A DNA stretch of 64,000 bases from Pseudomonas entomophila (GCF_018417595.1 NZ_CP070982.1:2381501-2445500); one strand, 5' to 3'; positions 25,613 to 33,937 are shown, counted from the first letter of the stretch. Made by a program: numbers and translations. Notes: generated from the letters alone by a model not told the origin.

Positions 25613-25993
25613 TCAGTGACGGTGCTTGTGCTTGCGGTTGTTGTCGCCCATGTGGTTGCCGATGGCGCCACCGGCCGCGCCACCCAGGCCTGCGCCAATG
25701 GTCGAGCCATTGGAACCACCCAGCTTGCCGCCGATCAGCGAGCCACCAGCTGAGCCCAAGCCGCCACCAATGGCCGCTTCGGTGCGGTTGCCCTTGCGCG
25801 CACCCACCGCGCTGCCGGCGGCGCCGCCCAGGCCGGCACCGATCGCAGCACCGGTGCTGCCACCGATCTGTTTGCCGACGACGTTGCCCAGCGCACCGCC
25901 CAGACCACCACCAATAGCGGCGGTACCGTCACCGGCGAAAGCGCCTTGGCACAGCAGCAGGCCGAGGGCGAGAGAAGGCAGAGTCAGACGCAT
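25613..25993 (-). CDS. Exported glycine-zipper protein
   Basis: A 126-residue protein with an N-terminal signal peptide (MRLTLPSLALGLLLCQGAFA, cleaved about residue 20). The mature part is almost all Gly/Ala/Ser with five GxxxG-type repeats such as IGGGLGGALGNVVGK, ending in a His/Lys-rich tail (NNRKHKHRH). Glycine zippers form tight helix packing or outer-membrane-associated oligomers. GAGG lies eight bases before the chosen ATG. It may be envelope-stress related by analogy with osmotically inducible zipper proteins; this is inference. Confidence 0.78.
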   Translation of the reverse strand: MRLTLPSLALGLLLCQGAFAGDGTAAIGGGLGGALGNVVGKQIGGSTGAAIGAGLGGAAGSAVGARKGNRTEAAIGGGLGSAGGSLIGGKLGGSNGSTIGAGLGGAAGGAIGNHMGDNNRKHKHRH

Positions 25994-26066
25994 GTTATGA
26001 ACCTCAGGGGGAATCATCAGGGAATTTGCCGCACGGTCAGCGGCGAGTCAGGGATGCAGAGACGTT

Positions 26067-26252
26067 TCAGCGGTAGTAGCGGTCACGGTATTGGCGGTCA
26101 TCGTCATCGCGGTCGTCCCGGTCATGGCGATGGTGGTGCCGGTGGTCACGGTCGCGCCAGCCGTCATCGTCGTCGTGGTAATGATGGCTGTAGCAGCCCC
26201 CAAGCAGCAGGAAGGCGGCAACCAGCGAGGCACTTGCGAGACGCGAAATCAT
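26067..26252 (-). CDS. Small His/Asp/Arg-rich lipoprotein
   Basis: A 61-residue lipoprotein. The signal MISRLASASLVAAFLLLGGC carries a lipobox LLGGC with the acylated Cys at residue 20. The mature 41 residues are a string of H, D, R and Y (YSHHYHDDDDGWRDRDHRHH...), suggesting divalent metal or polyanion binding. AAGGA precedes the ATG by eight bases. Such repetitive tails are seen in several small Pseudomonas lipoproteins of unknown role. It is the upstream neighbour of the glycine-zipper gene on the same strand. Confidence 0.7.
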   Translation of the reverse strand: MISRLASASLVAAFLLLGGCYSHHYHDDDDGWRDRDHRHHHRHDRDDRDDDDRQYRDRYYR

Positions 26253-26435
26253 GAAGTAGGTCCTTGATCCGAATAGGTTTACCGGATACGTGATCAGACC
26301 TGGATCGATCCATTTGGTTCTTCGTCGCGCAAAATTTTGTTGTGGGGTATTCATGTGGATCACACAGATCGAGAGCTCACCCATCAGCCCTGCACGATGC
26401 TAGAGTCGCGTTCTTTTTTGTCCCGAGGATGGAAC

Positions 26436-26786
26436 ATGCGAGCGATTCTGCCGATCACCGTGGCGCTGCTGCTGGCGGGCTGTGCGTCATCTACCATGGA
26501 GGCGGCGCGCAATGGCACGCCAACCGCTCGCCTGGATTCGCAAAAGACCCCGGACGTGGTTGCCCAATGCATCCAGTTCAGCTGGCAGGAAGAGTCTTCG
26601 TTCGGCGTCGATGCCAGCGGCTACCTGGAGGCACGCAAGCAGGGTGGGTTCACGGTGTATACCCGGGAAGCGGAATCGTTCGTCGATGTCTATGCACAGG
26701 CGGGTGGGACACGGGTGGACTACTACGCCCAGCAGGATGATGGCATGGCCTTGCGCCGGCGGGCCGCCGCCGCGACCTGCCTGTAA
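26436..26786 (+). CDS. Putative lipoprotein, 116 aa
   Basis: A 116-residue protein with signal peptide and lipobox (ILPITVALLLAGC, Cys16). The mature part includes TPDVVAQCIQFSWQEES and ends ATCL, so a disulfide between the two remaining cysteines is plausible. The AGGA of CCCGAGGATGGAAC precedes the ATG correctly. It is transcribed divergently from the His-rich lipoprotein. No named family is recognised with certainty. Confidence 0.7.
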   Translation: MRAILPITVALLLAGCASSTMEAARNGTPTARLDSQKTPDVVAQCIQFSWQEESSFGVDASGYLEARKQGGFTVYTREAESFVDVYAQAGGTRVDYYAQQDDGMALRRRAAAATCL

Positions 26787-26807
26787 GAGATTGTTGCCCG
26801 GCGCACG

Positions 26808-26887
26808 GTAGGAGCGGCTTCAGCCGCGATGAAGGCACCGCGGTGTCAGGCACCCGCATCGCGGGTGATCGCGGCTAAAGCTCCTAC
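26808..26887. repeat. Paired inverted REP element (BIME-like), copy 2
   Basis: GTAGGAGCGGCTTCAGCCGC at the left and GATCGCGGCTAAAGCTCCTA at the right, 80 bp in all. The whole unit is almost the reverse complement of copy 1 at 25473-25556, with a 3-bp loss in the right arm. Confidence 0.85.
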
Positions 26888-27309
26888 AAAGACCGCGCCA
26901 AAGCAATGGGGTGTGGTTCGCTCCATGATTGTCGGCTTGCCGGAGAACACCGGCCGCAAGGGCAAGGAACACGCTGATCATGTGTTCCGGCTGCCCGGCA
27001 ACTCGCAGAAGCTGCCATTGACGCGTTGCCAACTGCCTTCCAGGGCCAGTTCATGCGCGTTTCGCTTTCCATGATCGAGGCGGTATAGCGACGACGCACA
27101 TCGGTCATCGGCAACTCGATCATTGTGGTGCTCGAGCAGTTCCTTGAGGCGAAAGGCGAAGCTGTTCCGTCATGGGTACTGGACCCTTTGGGGACGTGCC
27201 GAAGGCAGCGGTATACCAGAGCTGTAGACTTGAGGTTGACGGGGGTGGTTGTTCGGTGGGGCAGGCGCGATTAACGTAATGCATCGTTATCAAACCAAGG
27301 AAGGACTGC
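26888..27309 (-). other. Intergenic stretch with a probable decayed gene
   Basis: A 422-bp stretch without a confident gene. On the minus strand a 63-codon frame (27169 down to 26978) reads FAFRLKELLEHHNDRVADDR and, near the end, HELALEGSWQRVNGSFCELP. It is protein-like but begins right after a TGA and has no start codon, so it is probably a remnant. The right part is the promoter region of the methyltransferase gene. Confidence 0.3.
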
Positions 27310-28131
27310 ATGAGCCGCTCACTTGAAGTCAATCGCGCCAGTTGGGACGAGCGGGCGCCTTTGCACGCTGCGTCGAAGGACTACGAAGTCGAGTGCTTTG
27401 TAAGCAACCCAGGGCACCTCTCCGAGGTGGTGCGTTTTGACCAACCGCGGCTAGGCGACATCCGGGGGCTGCGCGCGGTGCATCTGCAATGTCACATCGG
27501 TACCGATACCTTGTCACTGGCACGCCTGGGCGCTCAGGTCAGCGGGCTGGATTTTTCAGAGGCCTCATTGCACCAGGCGCGGCAACTCGCCGAGCGCGCC
27601 GGGGCACGCATCGACTACGTGCAAGCGGACGTCTACCGGGCCGCCGAAGTGCTGGAGGCAGGCAGTTTCGACCTGGTCTACACCGGTATCGGCGCCCTCT
27701 GCTGGCTGCCCAGCATCGAGCGCTGGGCACGCACCGTGGCAGCGTTGTTGAAACCTGGCGGGCGGCTGTTCCTGCGTGACGGCCATCCGATGCTGATGGC
27801 CGTCAACGAAGACTATCAGGACCGCTTGCAACTGGATTACCCGTACTTCGAGCGGGAGGCGCCGACGATCTGGCACAGCGACCAGACCTACGTCGACACC
27901 GACCAGGCCCTGACCCAGACCGAAACCCATGAGTGGAATCACGGCCTGGGTGAGATCATCACGGCCTTGTTGGCCAACGGCCTTCGGATAGCTGGCCTGG
28001 AAGAGCACCAGAGCATCCCTTGGGAGGCCTTGCCCGGGCAGATGGAGCTTGGAGCCGACGGCGAATGGCGCCTGTGCGAAGCACCTTGGCGCCTGCCGCT
28101 GAGTTACACGCTGCAGGCGCTCAAGGCCTGA
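27310..28131 (+). CDS. Class I SAM-dependent methyltransferase
   Basis: A 273-residue Rossmann-fold methyltransferase. Motif I is atypical, RAVHLQCHIGTDTLSLARLG (HLQCHIG replacing the usual GxGxG). Then come the acidic VSGLDFSEASLHQAR, motif III/IV DLVYTGIGALCWLPSIERWA and the LLKPGGRLFLRD motif. The N-terminal NRASWDERAPLHAASKDYEV is typical of this subgroup found in many bacteria without known substrate. The leader AAGGAAGGACTGC precedes the ATG. It is a single gene convergent with the SDR gene, 3 bp apart. Confidence 0.87.
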   Translation: MSRSLEVNRASWDERAPLHAASKDYEVECFVSNPGHLSEVVRFDQPRLGDIRGLRAVHLQCHIGTDTLSLARLGAQVSGLDFSEASLHQARQLAERAGARIDYVQADVYRAAEVLEAGSFDLVYTGIGALCWLPSIERWARTVAALLKPGGRLFLRDGHPMLMAVNEDYQDRLQLDYPYFEREAPTIWHSDQTYVDTDQALTQTETHEWNHGLGEIITALLANGLRIAGLEEHQSIPWEALPGQMELGADGEWRLCEAPWRLPLSYTLQALKA

Positions 28132-28134
28132 ACA

Positions 28135-28902
28135 TCAGGACAGGAAGCCACCGTCGACATTCAGCGCGGTGCCGGTGGTGTAGCTGGAGGCGTCGCTGGC
28201 CAGGTACAGCACCGCGCCGGCCATCTCGCTCGGGTCGGCCACGCGCTTGAGCGGGATCTGTTGCAGGGCGGCATTGCGGATGCTGTCGTTCTTGACCAGC
28301 GCCGAGGCAAACTTGGTGTCGGTCAGCCCCGGCAGCAGGGCATTGCAGCGGATGCCGAACTGCGCGCATTCCTTGGCGAATACCTTGGTCATGTTGATCA
28401 CCGCAGCCTTGGTCACCGAGTAGATACCCTGGAACAGTCCCGGCGAGATGCCGTTGATCGACGCCACGTTGATGATGCTGCCGCCACCGTGCTCGCGCAT
28501 CAGCTTGCCGGCCTCGACCGACATGAAGAAGTAGCCGCGGATGTTCACGTCGACGGTCTTCTGGAATGCTCCCAGGTCGGTGTCCAGCACATTGCAGAAC
28601 TGCGGGTTGGTGGCCGCGTTGTTGACCAGAATGTCCAGGCGCCCGAATTGCTCGCGAATGCCGGCGAACACCTGCTGGATCTGCTCCATCTCACCGATAT
28701 GGCAGGCCACCGCCGTAGCTTTGCCGCCTGCGGCGACTATTGCCTCGGCCACCTGCTGGCAGCCGTCGAGCTTGCGGCTCGAGACGATCACATGGGCACC
28801 CTGCTGGGCCAGCAGGTGGGCGATGGCCTCGCCGATGCCACGGCTGGCACCGGAGACGAAGGCGATCTTGCCGTCGAGGTCGAACAGGTGGGTCTTGGAC
28901 AT
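28135..28902 (-). CDS. SDR family NAD(P)-dependent oxidoreductase
   Basis: A 255-residue classical short-chain dehydrogenase. Visible are the cofactor motif SGASRGIGEA (about 17-26), NNAA (about 92), catalytic Ser in INVASINGISPG (about 145) and YSVTK (about 159-163), and a C-terminal GTALNVDGGFLS. It follows the APH-type kinase gene by 27 bp, so they are co-transcribed. The context suggests oxidation or reduction of a hydroxyacyl or oxoacyl intermediate; the substrate is unproven. Confidence 0.9.
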   Translation of the reverse strand: MSKTHLFDLDGKIAFVSGASRGIGEAIAHLLAQQGAHVIVSSRKLDGCQQVAEAIVAAGGKATAVACHIGEMEQIQQVFAGIREQFGRLDILVNNAATNPQFCNVLDTDLGAFQKTVDVNIRGYFFMSVEAGKLMREHGGGSIINVASINGISPGLFQGIYSVTKAAVINMTKVFAKECAQFGIRCNALLPGLTDTKFASALVKNDSIRNAALQQIPLKRVADPSEMAGAVLYLASDASSYTTGTALNVDGGFLS

Positions 28903-28929
28903 GCCGGGATTCCTTGTTGTCTGCCGGTG

Positions 28930-29997
28930 TTACAGGCTGGATTTGTCGATCAGTTGCAGGCTCATGTGCTCCAGTAGCCGGTTCATATGGATGAACTGGG
29001 CGAAGCGCTTGTCCTGGGTCTGGCCGTGGAAGAAGCGGTAGTAGATCTGCTGGACGATGCCGGCGAGGCGGAACAAGCCATAGCAGTAATAGAAGTCGAC
29101 GTTGTCGATACGGATGCCGGCGCGCTCGGCGTAGTAATCGACGAACTGCCGGCGGGTGAGCATGCCGGGTGCGTTGCTGGGCTGGCGGCGCATCAATTGC
29201 ACGGGAGCCGGGTCGCTTGCCTCGATCCAGTAAGCGAGACTGTTGCCCAGGTCCATCAACGGGTCGCCGATAGTGGCCATTTCCCAATCCAGCACACCGA
29301 TGATGCGCATGGGGTTGTCGCTGTCGAGGATGACATTGTCGAAGCGGTAGTCGTTGTGCACGATGCCGGGGCGAGGGTGGTCTGCGGGCATTTTTTCACG
29401 CAGCCAGGCGATCACTCTCTCCCAGCGTGGAGCGTCGGGGGTCAGCGCCTTTTCGTAGCGGCTGGCCCAGCCCTCGATCTGGCGTTGCACATAGCCTTCC
29501 GGTTTGCCCAGGTCGGCCAGGCCGTAGGCGGTGTAGTCCACCTGATGCAGTTCGACCAGGCGATCGATGAAGCTCTTGCACAGGGCTTCGGTGCGGGTGG
29601 CATCGAGGTCGAGCTCGGCGGGAATGTCCGAGCGCAGGATGATGCCTTTGACCCGCTCCATCACATAGAACTCGCCTCCGATCAGCGTTTCGTCAGTGCA
29701 ATGCACATAGGCTTTCGGGCAGTAGGGGAAGCCTTCGTTGAGCTGGTTGAGGATGCGAAACTCACGACCCATGTCGTGGGCCGACTTGGCCTTGTGGCCG
29801 AACGGTGGGCGACGCAGGACGAACTCCTTGTCCGGGTAGGCCACCAGGTAGGTGAGGTTGGAGGCGCCGCCTGGGAACTGGCTGATCGTCGGCGTGCCTG
29901 CCAAGCCTGGAATGTGATCCTTGAGGTACGGATCGATGACGGCGGCATCGAGTTCTTCGCCGGGGCGGACCTGGGTGGACTGATCGGTGAGCGTCAT
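28930..29997 (-). CDS. APH-fold phosphotransferase (LvaA/ACAD10-like)
   Basis: A 355-residue aminoglycoside-phosphotransferase-fold kinase. The ATP-lobe opens with QFPGGASNLTYLVAYPDKEF and the HRD-like catalytic loop is VHNDYRFDNVI, followed by the DFG-equivalent GVLDWEMATIGDPLMDLG. This subgroup is linked with acyl-CoA dehydrogenases and includes LvaA, which phosphorylates 4-hydroxyacyl-CoA in levulinate catabolism. Here it is in operon with an SDR and close to SCP2 and a histidine phosphatase, which fits acyl-CoA chemistry rather than drug resistance. Confidence 0.87.
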   Translation of the reverse strand: MTLTDQSTQVRPGEELDAAVIDPYLKDHIPGLAGTPTISQFPGGASNLTYLVAYPDKEFVLRRPPFGHKAKSAHDMGREFRILNQLNEGFPYCPKAYVHCTDETLIGGEFYVMERVKGIILRSDIPAELDLDATRTEALCKSFIDRLVELHQVDYTAYGLADLGKPEGYVQRQIEGWASRYEKALTPDAPRWERVIAWLREKMPADHPRPGIVHNDYRFDNVILDSDNPMRIIGVLDWEMATIGDPLMDLGNSLAYWIEASDPAPVQLMRRQPSNAPGMLTRRQFVDYYAERAGIRIDNVDFYYCYGLFRLAGIVQQIYYRFFHGQTQDKRFAQFIHMNRLLEHMSLQLIDKSSL

Positions 29998-30135
29998 GCG
30001 ATTTCCTTATGATCGGTAGCAAGGACTATTGGCTAATCTAATTTCCTAAGGCAGTTGGTACAAGCGTGCCAGGCCGTTATAGGCCGGGGTGTTGCCGGAC
30101 GATCAATGGCCCTGATGGCCCGACCTTTTCTTGTG

Positions 30136-30166
30136 CAAAAAAAAACCGAAGCGCGTTGGCTTCGGT
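30136..30166 (-). terminator. Rho-independent terminator of the SCP2-family gene
   Basis: On the minus strand ACCGAAGC-(6 nt)-GCTTCGGT is followed by an uninterrupted T-run of about nine. It separates the histidine phosphatase/SCP2 pair from the kinase/SDR pair. Confidence 0.88.
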
Positions 30167-30194
30167 CTTTTCTTTCTACGATACGCCCTGGCGA

Positions 30195-30512
30195 TCAGGC
30201 CGGGAACAGTTCGCTGAGCTTCATCGACAGCATCATGTCGCCTTCGACGCGCAGCTTGCCGCCCATGAAGGCTTGCATGCCGTCGGTGTCACCGCTGACG
30301 ATGCCCTTCAGCGTCTCGCTGTCCAGCACCAGGGTGCAGTTGGCGTCGGCGTTCTCGCCTTCCTGGATCTCGCAGGTGCCATCCTTGACGAGCAGCGCGT
30401 AGTGCTTGTCTTCGTCGGTGATGTTGAAGCCGAACACCAGGTCCAGGCCGGCGGCCGCTGCAGGGTTGAATTTTGCCTTCATCGCCTCGACGGCTTTAGC
30501 TACATCGCTCAT
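30195..30512 (-). CDS. SCP2 sterol-carrier domain protein
   Basis: A 105-residue single-domain SCP2 protein with the family pattern LVFGFNITDEDKHYALLVKD, DANCTLVLDSETLKGIVSGD and MQAFMGGKLRVEGD. SCP2 folds form a hydrophobic tunnel for fatty acyl-CoA or other lipids. AAGGA lies seven bases before the chosen ATG (MSDVAKAVEAM); a short in-frame extension upstream is rejected. It follows the histidine phosphatase gene by 54 bp. Confidence 0.92.
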   Translation of the reverse strand: MSDVAKAVEAMKAKFNPAAAAGLDLVFGFNITDEDKHYALLVKDGTCEIQEGENADANCTLVLDSETLKGIVSGDTDGMQAFMGGKLRVEGDMMLSMKLSELFPA

Positions 30513-30566
30513 GGTGTATTCCTTGTTAAGTGATATTCGCGTCCGCAGGGACACAACAGACCGGGC

Positions 30567-31280
30567 TCATCGATAGGTGATGAGCTCCGGCGCCCGCAAC
30601 AGCTGCACGTGGGCTTGGCTGTTGAAGGAAGCCAGTGCCACGTCGCGGCCCCGGAATTTCAGGTGGCTGAGCGACGTGTTGATGATCTGCCAGTTCAGGT
30701 TGAAGGCCTGCGCCGGCGTGACTCCGGTTACCAGGTGGAGCAGGGCGGCAATGGTGCCGCCCGAAGTGAACAGGGCGATGTTGTCGCCACTGGCGGCGCT
30801 GGCGAGCAGGCGACGAAGGCCGTCGCCGACTCGGTCGATAAAAGCCGGCCAGGTTTCCAGATGGTCGTCGTTATTGTGCTCGCCGTCATGCCAGCGCTGA
30901 ACCATCAGCGCGAACAGGCGTTGGAACTCGCCACGATGTTGCGCGCCATTGCGCAGGATGTGCAGCGCCTCGGGTTCGTCGGGTAGCAGGCCTGGGAGCA
31001 GGGCGCGGATGACGCCGTCGGCGTCGAACTCGTTGAAGGCGGCATCGGTCTCTATGACGGGTACCGGGCTGCCGCTTTGCTGCAGCGCCTGTAGCGCCAG
31101 CCGGGCAGTGTCCTGCTGACGACGCAAGGTGCCGGCGACGCAGCGATCCAGCCGCAGGCCCAGTTGTGAGAGGTGCTCACCCAGGGCCTGGCTCTGGCGC
31201 TCGCCCACGGGCGAAAGGACGTCGTAGTCGTCGGCACCGAAGGAGGCTTGGCCATGTCGGATCAGGTAGAGGTTGCCCAC
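30567..31280 (-). CDS. Histidine phosphatase family (phosphoglycerate-mutase-like) protein
   Basis: A 237-residue protein with the RHG signature LYLIRHGQASFGADDYDVLS, the second conserved Arg in AGTLRRQQDTA, and the second catalytic His replaced in context by TSGGTIAALL. The last is a divergence from the usual GHGG box that could lower or alter activity. It is the first gene of the SCP2 pair and may reverse a phosphorylation made by the nearby APH-type kinase; this is inference from neighbourhood. The divergent sohB gene starts 200 bp away. Confidence 0.85.
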   Translation of the reverse strand: MGNLYLIRHGQASFGADDYDVLSPVGERQSQALGEHLSQLGLRLDRCVAGTLRRQQDTARLALQALQQSGSPVPVIETDAAFNEFDADGVIRALLPGLLPDEPEALHILRNGAQHRGEFQRLFALMVQRWHDGEHNNDDHLETWPAFIDRVGDGLRRLLASAASGDNIALFTSGGTIAALLHLVTGVTPAQAFNLNWQIINTSLSHLKFRGRDVALASFNSQAHVQLLRAPELITYR

Positions 31281-31480
31281 GAGGTAGTCCGGCCCGGTTG
31301 GAGGTTGCTGCGAGGTTAGGATGCCCTTGGCAGGCTGTCAACGAAAAAACATACAAGCGTTTGAAAAGGTCGTTTGAACTGTGTTGCCAGCGTTTTCCCT
31401 GGCTGGCAGCCGCCCATGCGCACCGGTATGCTTGCAAGCATTTCGCACCCTTCGTGGTGCTGGTCTATCAAGGAGTCAAT

Positions 31481-32497
31481 GTGGAGTTTCTTGCCGAATA
31501 CGCAAGCTTTCTCGCCAAAACCGCCACGCTGGTGATCGCCATCCTGGTCGTGCTGTCGGCCATCGCCGGGCTGCGCGGCAAGGGTAGGCGCAAACCGGGC
31601 GGGCAGTTGCAGGTCACCCGCCTCAACGAGTTCTACAAGGAACTGCGCGAGCGCCTGGAGTCGGGCCTGCTCGACAAGGCCCAGCTCAAGGCCCTGCGCA
31701 AGCAGCAGGCCAAAGCGGAAAAACAGCAGAAGAAAAAGCCCGAGGACAAACGCCGGGTGTTCGTTCTCGATTTCGATGGCGACATCAAGGCATCGGCCAC
31801 CGAGAGCCTACGCAATGAGATCACTGCGTTACTCACCCTGGCTACTCCGCAGGATGAAGTGGTGTTGCGCCTCGAGAGTGGCGGTGGCCTGGTGCACAGT
31901 TATGGCCTGGCCGCCTCGCAGTTGGCGCGCATCCGCGAGGCCGGTATTCCGTTGACCATCTGTATCGACAAGGTGGCGGCCAGCGGCGGTTACATGATGG
32001 CCTGCATCGGCGAGAAGATCGTCAGCGCCCCCTTCGCGGTGCTGGGCTCGATCGGCGTAGTGGCGCAGATGCCCAACGTCAATCGCCTGCTGAAAAAGCA
32101 CGATATCGACTTCGAAGTGATCACGGCAGGTGAGTACAAGCGCACCCTGACCGTATTCGGTGAAAACACCGACAAGGGGCGGGAGAAATTCCAGGAAGAC
32201 CTGGACATCACCCACCAGCTGTTCAAGGACTTCGTCGCCCGCTACCGCCCGCAGTTGCACATCGACGAAGTGGCCACCGGTGAAGTGTGGCTGGGTATCG
32301 CCGCGTTGAATCGCCAGTTGGTTGACGAGCTGGGCACCAGCGACGAGTACCTGAGCCTGCGTGCCCGCGAGGCCAACCTGTTCCACCTGCGCTTTGCCGA
32401 GCGCAAGACGCTACAGGAGCGCATTGGTGTGGCGGCCAGTGGCGCGGTGGAGAACACCCTGGTCGGTTTGTGGAGCAAACTCGGGCGTTTGCGCTAA
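31481..32497 (+). CDS. sohB: Protease SohB (signal peptide peptidase A family)
   Basis: A 338-residue inner-membrane serine protease of the S49 family. One N-terminal membrane helix (about 10-30) is followed by a basic region and the catalytic domain. The nucleophile Ser lies in CIDKVAASGGYMMACIG (about residue 168) and the general base Lys in TAGEYKRTLTVFGEN (about 220). The GTG start is chosen because AAGGAG precedes it by five bases. SohB is a multicopy suppressor of degP loss in E. coli. It is a single gene just before tRNA-Cys. Confidence 0.93.
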   Translation: MEFLAEYASFLAKTATLVIAILVVLSAIAGLRGKGRRKPGGQLQVTRLNEFYKELRERLESGLLDKAQLKALRKQQAKAEKQQKKKPEDKRRVFVLDFDGDIKASATESLRNEITALLTLATPQDEVVLRLESGGGLVHSYGLAASQLARIREAGIPLTICIDKVAASGGYMMACIGEKIVSAPFAVLGSIGVVAQMPNVNRLLKKHDIDFEVITAGEYKRTLTVFGENTDKGREKFQEDLDITHQLFKDFVARYRPQLHIDEVATGEVWLGIAALNRQLVDELGTSDEYLSLRAREANLFHLRFAERKTLQERIGVAASGAVENTLVGLWSKLGRLR

Positions 32498-32535
32498 CAC
32501 CTTGAACCCCTTGAAGATTTTTTTCAAAAAGGGGG

Positions 32536-32564
32536 TTGCAAGGTGAATCGAATGCCGACATAAT
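32536..32564 (+). promoter_or_regulatory. Sigma-70 promoter of tRNA-Cys
   Basis: TTGCAA and CATAAT are separated by exactly 17 bp. The tRNA starts 77 bp after the -10 box, so the precursor has a 5' leader. Confidence 0.65.
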
Positions 32565-32641
32565 GGCGTCCATCGAAACGCAGCTGACTTGAAAAAGCCC
32601 AGCGGTTTCAAGGAGATAGCGAAAGCTGACTCCGACTTTGA

Positions 32642-32715
32642 GGCCGAGTAGCAAAGTGGTTATGCTCCGGATTGCAAATCCGTCTACGCCGGTTCGATTC
32701 CGACCTCGGCCTCCA
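32642..32715 (+). tRNA. tRNA-Cys(GCA)
   Basis: A 74-nt tRNA including an encoded CCA. The acceptor arms GGCCGAG and CTCGGCC pair perfectly with discriminator T, the expected identity base for tRNA-Cys. The anticodon loop TTGCAAA gives GCA. The T-loop GTTCGATTC is standard. Confidence 0.97.
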
Positions 32716-32722
32716 CCATTCG

Positions 32723-32757
32723 AAACCCCGCAGATCTAGGTCTGCGGGGTTTTTATT
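32723..32757 (+). terminator. Terminator of tRNA-Cys
   Basis: AACCCCGCAGA-TCTAGG-TCTGCGGGGTT with a run of TTTT ATTTG, 8 bp past the CCA end. Confidence 0.9.
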
Positions 32758-32813
32758 TGTGCCTGGATAATGCCAAGAGTTCCGAAACTACGTTCACCAA
32801 CAAGGAGAGTGGT

Positions 32814-33230
32814 ATGCGCACATTGATCGGTTTGGCCGCATTGACCCTGATCGCGGGTTGTTCCACGACGCCGGTTTCCGAGGAGCATGCGAAGCAGATT
32901 CCATCCGAGCGAATCTATGATCAGGCACTCATCAGAGCCGTGTCGAAGGATGAGTCCACGGTCACATTCTTGCGCGACGAGGGGTTCTCTGGATCGGGGT
33001 GCAGTCACGTGGTGTATGTGAACAACCGCAAGGCTTTTGCCATCCGCTCCGGTGAAGGCATTCGCATCCATCTTGTTCCCGGATCTTACTTCTTCCGTCT
33101 GGAAACAGGCGCAGGCATGTGCCCAAACATCGCCACATCCCAGAACTCCGAACTCAAACCAGGGGCGCACGAGGCATATCGTATTCTATTACCTTCAGAT
33201 GGCAGCCTACGACTGACAAGGATCCAGTAG
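32814..33230 (+). CDS. Putative lipoprotein, 138 aa
   Basis: A 138-residue protein with a lipoprotein signal (MRTLIGLAALTLIAGCSTTP, Cys16). The mature domain includes VTFLRDEGFSGSGCSHVVYV and VPGSYFFRLETGAGMCPN with two further cysteines that could form a disulfide. The PGSYFFR segment resembles beta-sandwich lipoproteins found singly in pseudomonads. AAGGAGAGTGGT precedes the ATG. It is convergent with the SRAP gene. Confidence 0.75.
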   Translation: MRTLIGLAALTLIAGCSTTPVSEEHAKQIPSERIYDQALIRAVSKDESTVTFLRDEGFSGSGCSHVVYVNNRKAFAIRSGEGIRIHLVPGSYFFRLETGAGMCPNIATSQNSELKPGAHEAYRILLPSDGSLRLTRIQ

Positions 33231-33274
33231 CGAGGGCGGCATTGGAGTGCGTGTGGCATTCCTCGAGCGCCACG

Positions 33275-33937
33275 CTAGATCGGTTCGATAAGGCCGCTTC
33301 CCTGGTTTCTTGCATTCCCGACGGCAGTCGCCACCCGATACCACTCGAACGCTACTGCGGGTTCACCCAGTTCGAGCACCATCTGTTCCGCTTGTGCCTT
33401 GGATGTTGCTGGAGCAAGCCATTCACGGGCCAATGCCGGTGCCAGCACCACGGGCCGCCTGTCATGCACATCGACCATGCCCCCCTGGGCGTCGGCGGTG
33501 ATGATCACGAAACCGTCATCAGCAGTACCGGAGAATTGGCCGATCGAAGCGCACAGGGCAGGGCGCCCGTCTCGGCGCTTGATGAAATAGGGCTGTTTCC
33601 GAGGGCCGCCCTCAGCCACCCATTCGAACCAACCGTCCACGGGGGTGATCGCCCGATGGGGCCAGATCGCCCGGAAGAACGGGCCGTGCGCGACTTTTTC
33701 AGCCCTGGCGTTGATTGGTGGTGCGCGATCGGTTGCCCAATGGGGGCGCCATCCCCATCGGACCAGGTCGGCCCGGAGGCCTGCGTGGTCCAGTCGAAGC
33801 ACGGCCACTGGTGTCGAAGGGGCAATGTTGTAGCGAAGCAGCGGCAGGTTACCGACCGCATTGCGCCAGGCGCCTTCCATGTTCAAGGTGTCGGCGAACT
33901 CATGCAGGCCGCGGTACTGTGAAAGTCTTCCGCACAT
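33275..33937 (-). CDS. yedK: SRAP family abasic-site processing protein (YedK/HMCES)
   Basis: A 220-residue SOS-response-associated peptidase. The catalytic Cys2 follows the initiator Met (MCGRLSQYRG) and forms a thiazolidine link with abasic sites in single-stranded DNA. Other hallmarks are the PINARAEKV Asn, the GWFEW Glu and the VHDRRPVVL His. A strong GGAGGT lies seven bases before the ATG, which fixes the start so that Cys is residue 2; the in-frame upstream extension is rejected. It protects abasic sites at replication forks from error-prone processing. Confidence 0.94.
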   Translation of the reverse strand: MCGRLSQYRGLHEFADTLNMEGAWRNAVGNLPLLRYNIAPSTPVAVLRLDHAGLRADLVRWGWRPHWATDRAPPINARAEKVAHGPFFRAIWPHRAITPVDGWFEWVAEGGPRKQPYFIKRRDGRPALCASIGQFSGTADDGFVIITADAQGGMVDVHDRRPVVLAPALAREWLAPATSKAQAEQMVLELGEPAVAFEWYRVATAVGNARNQGSGLIEPI

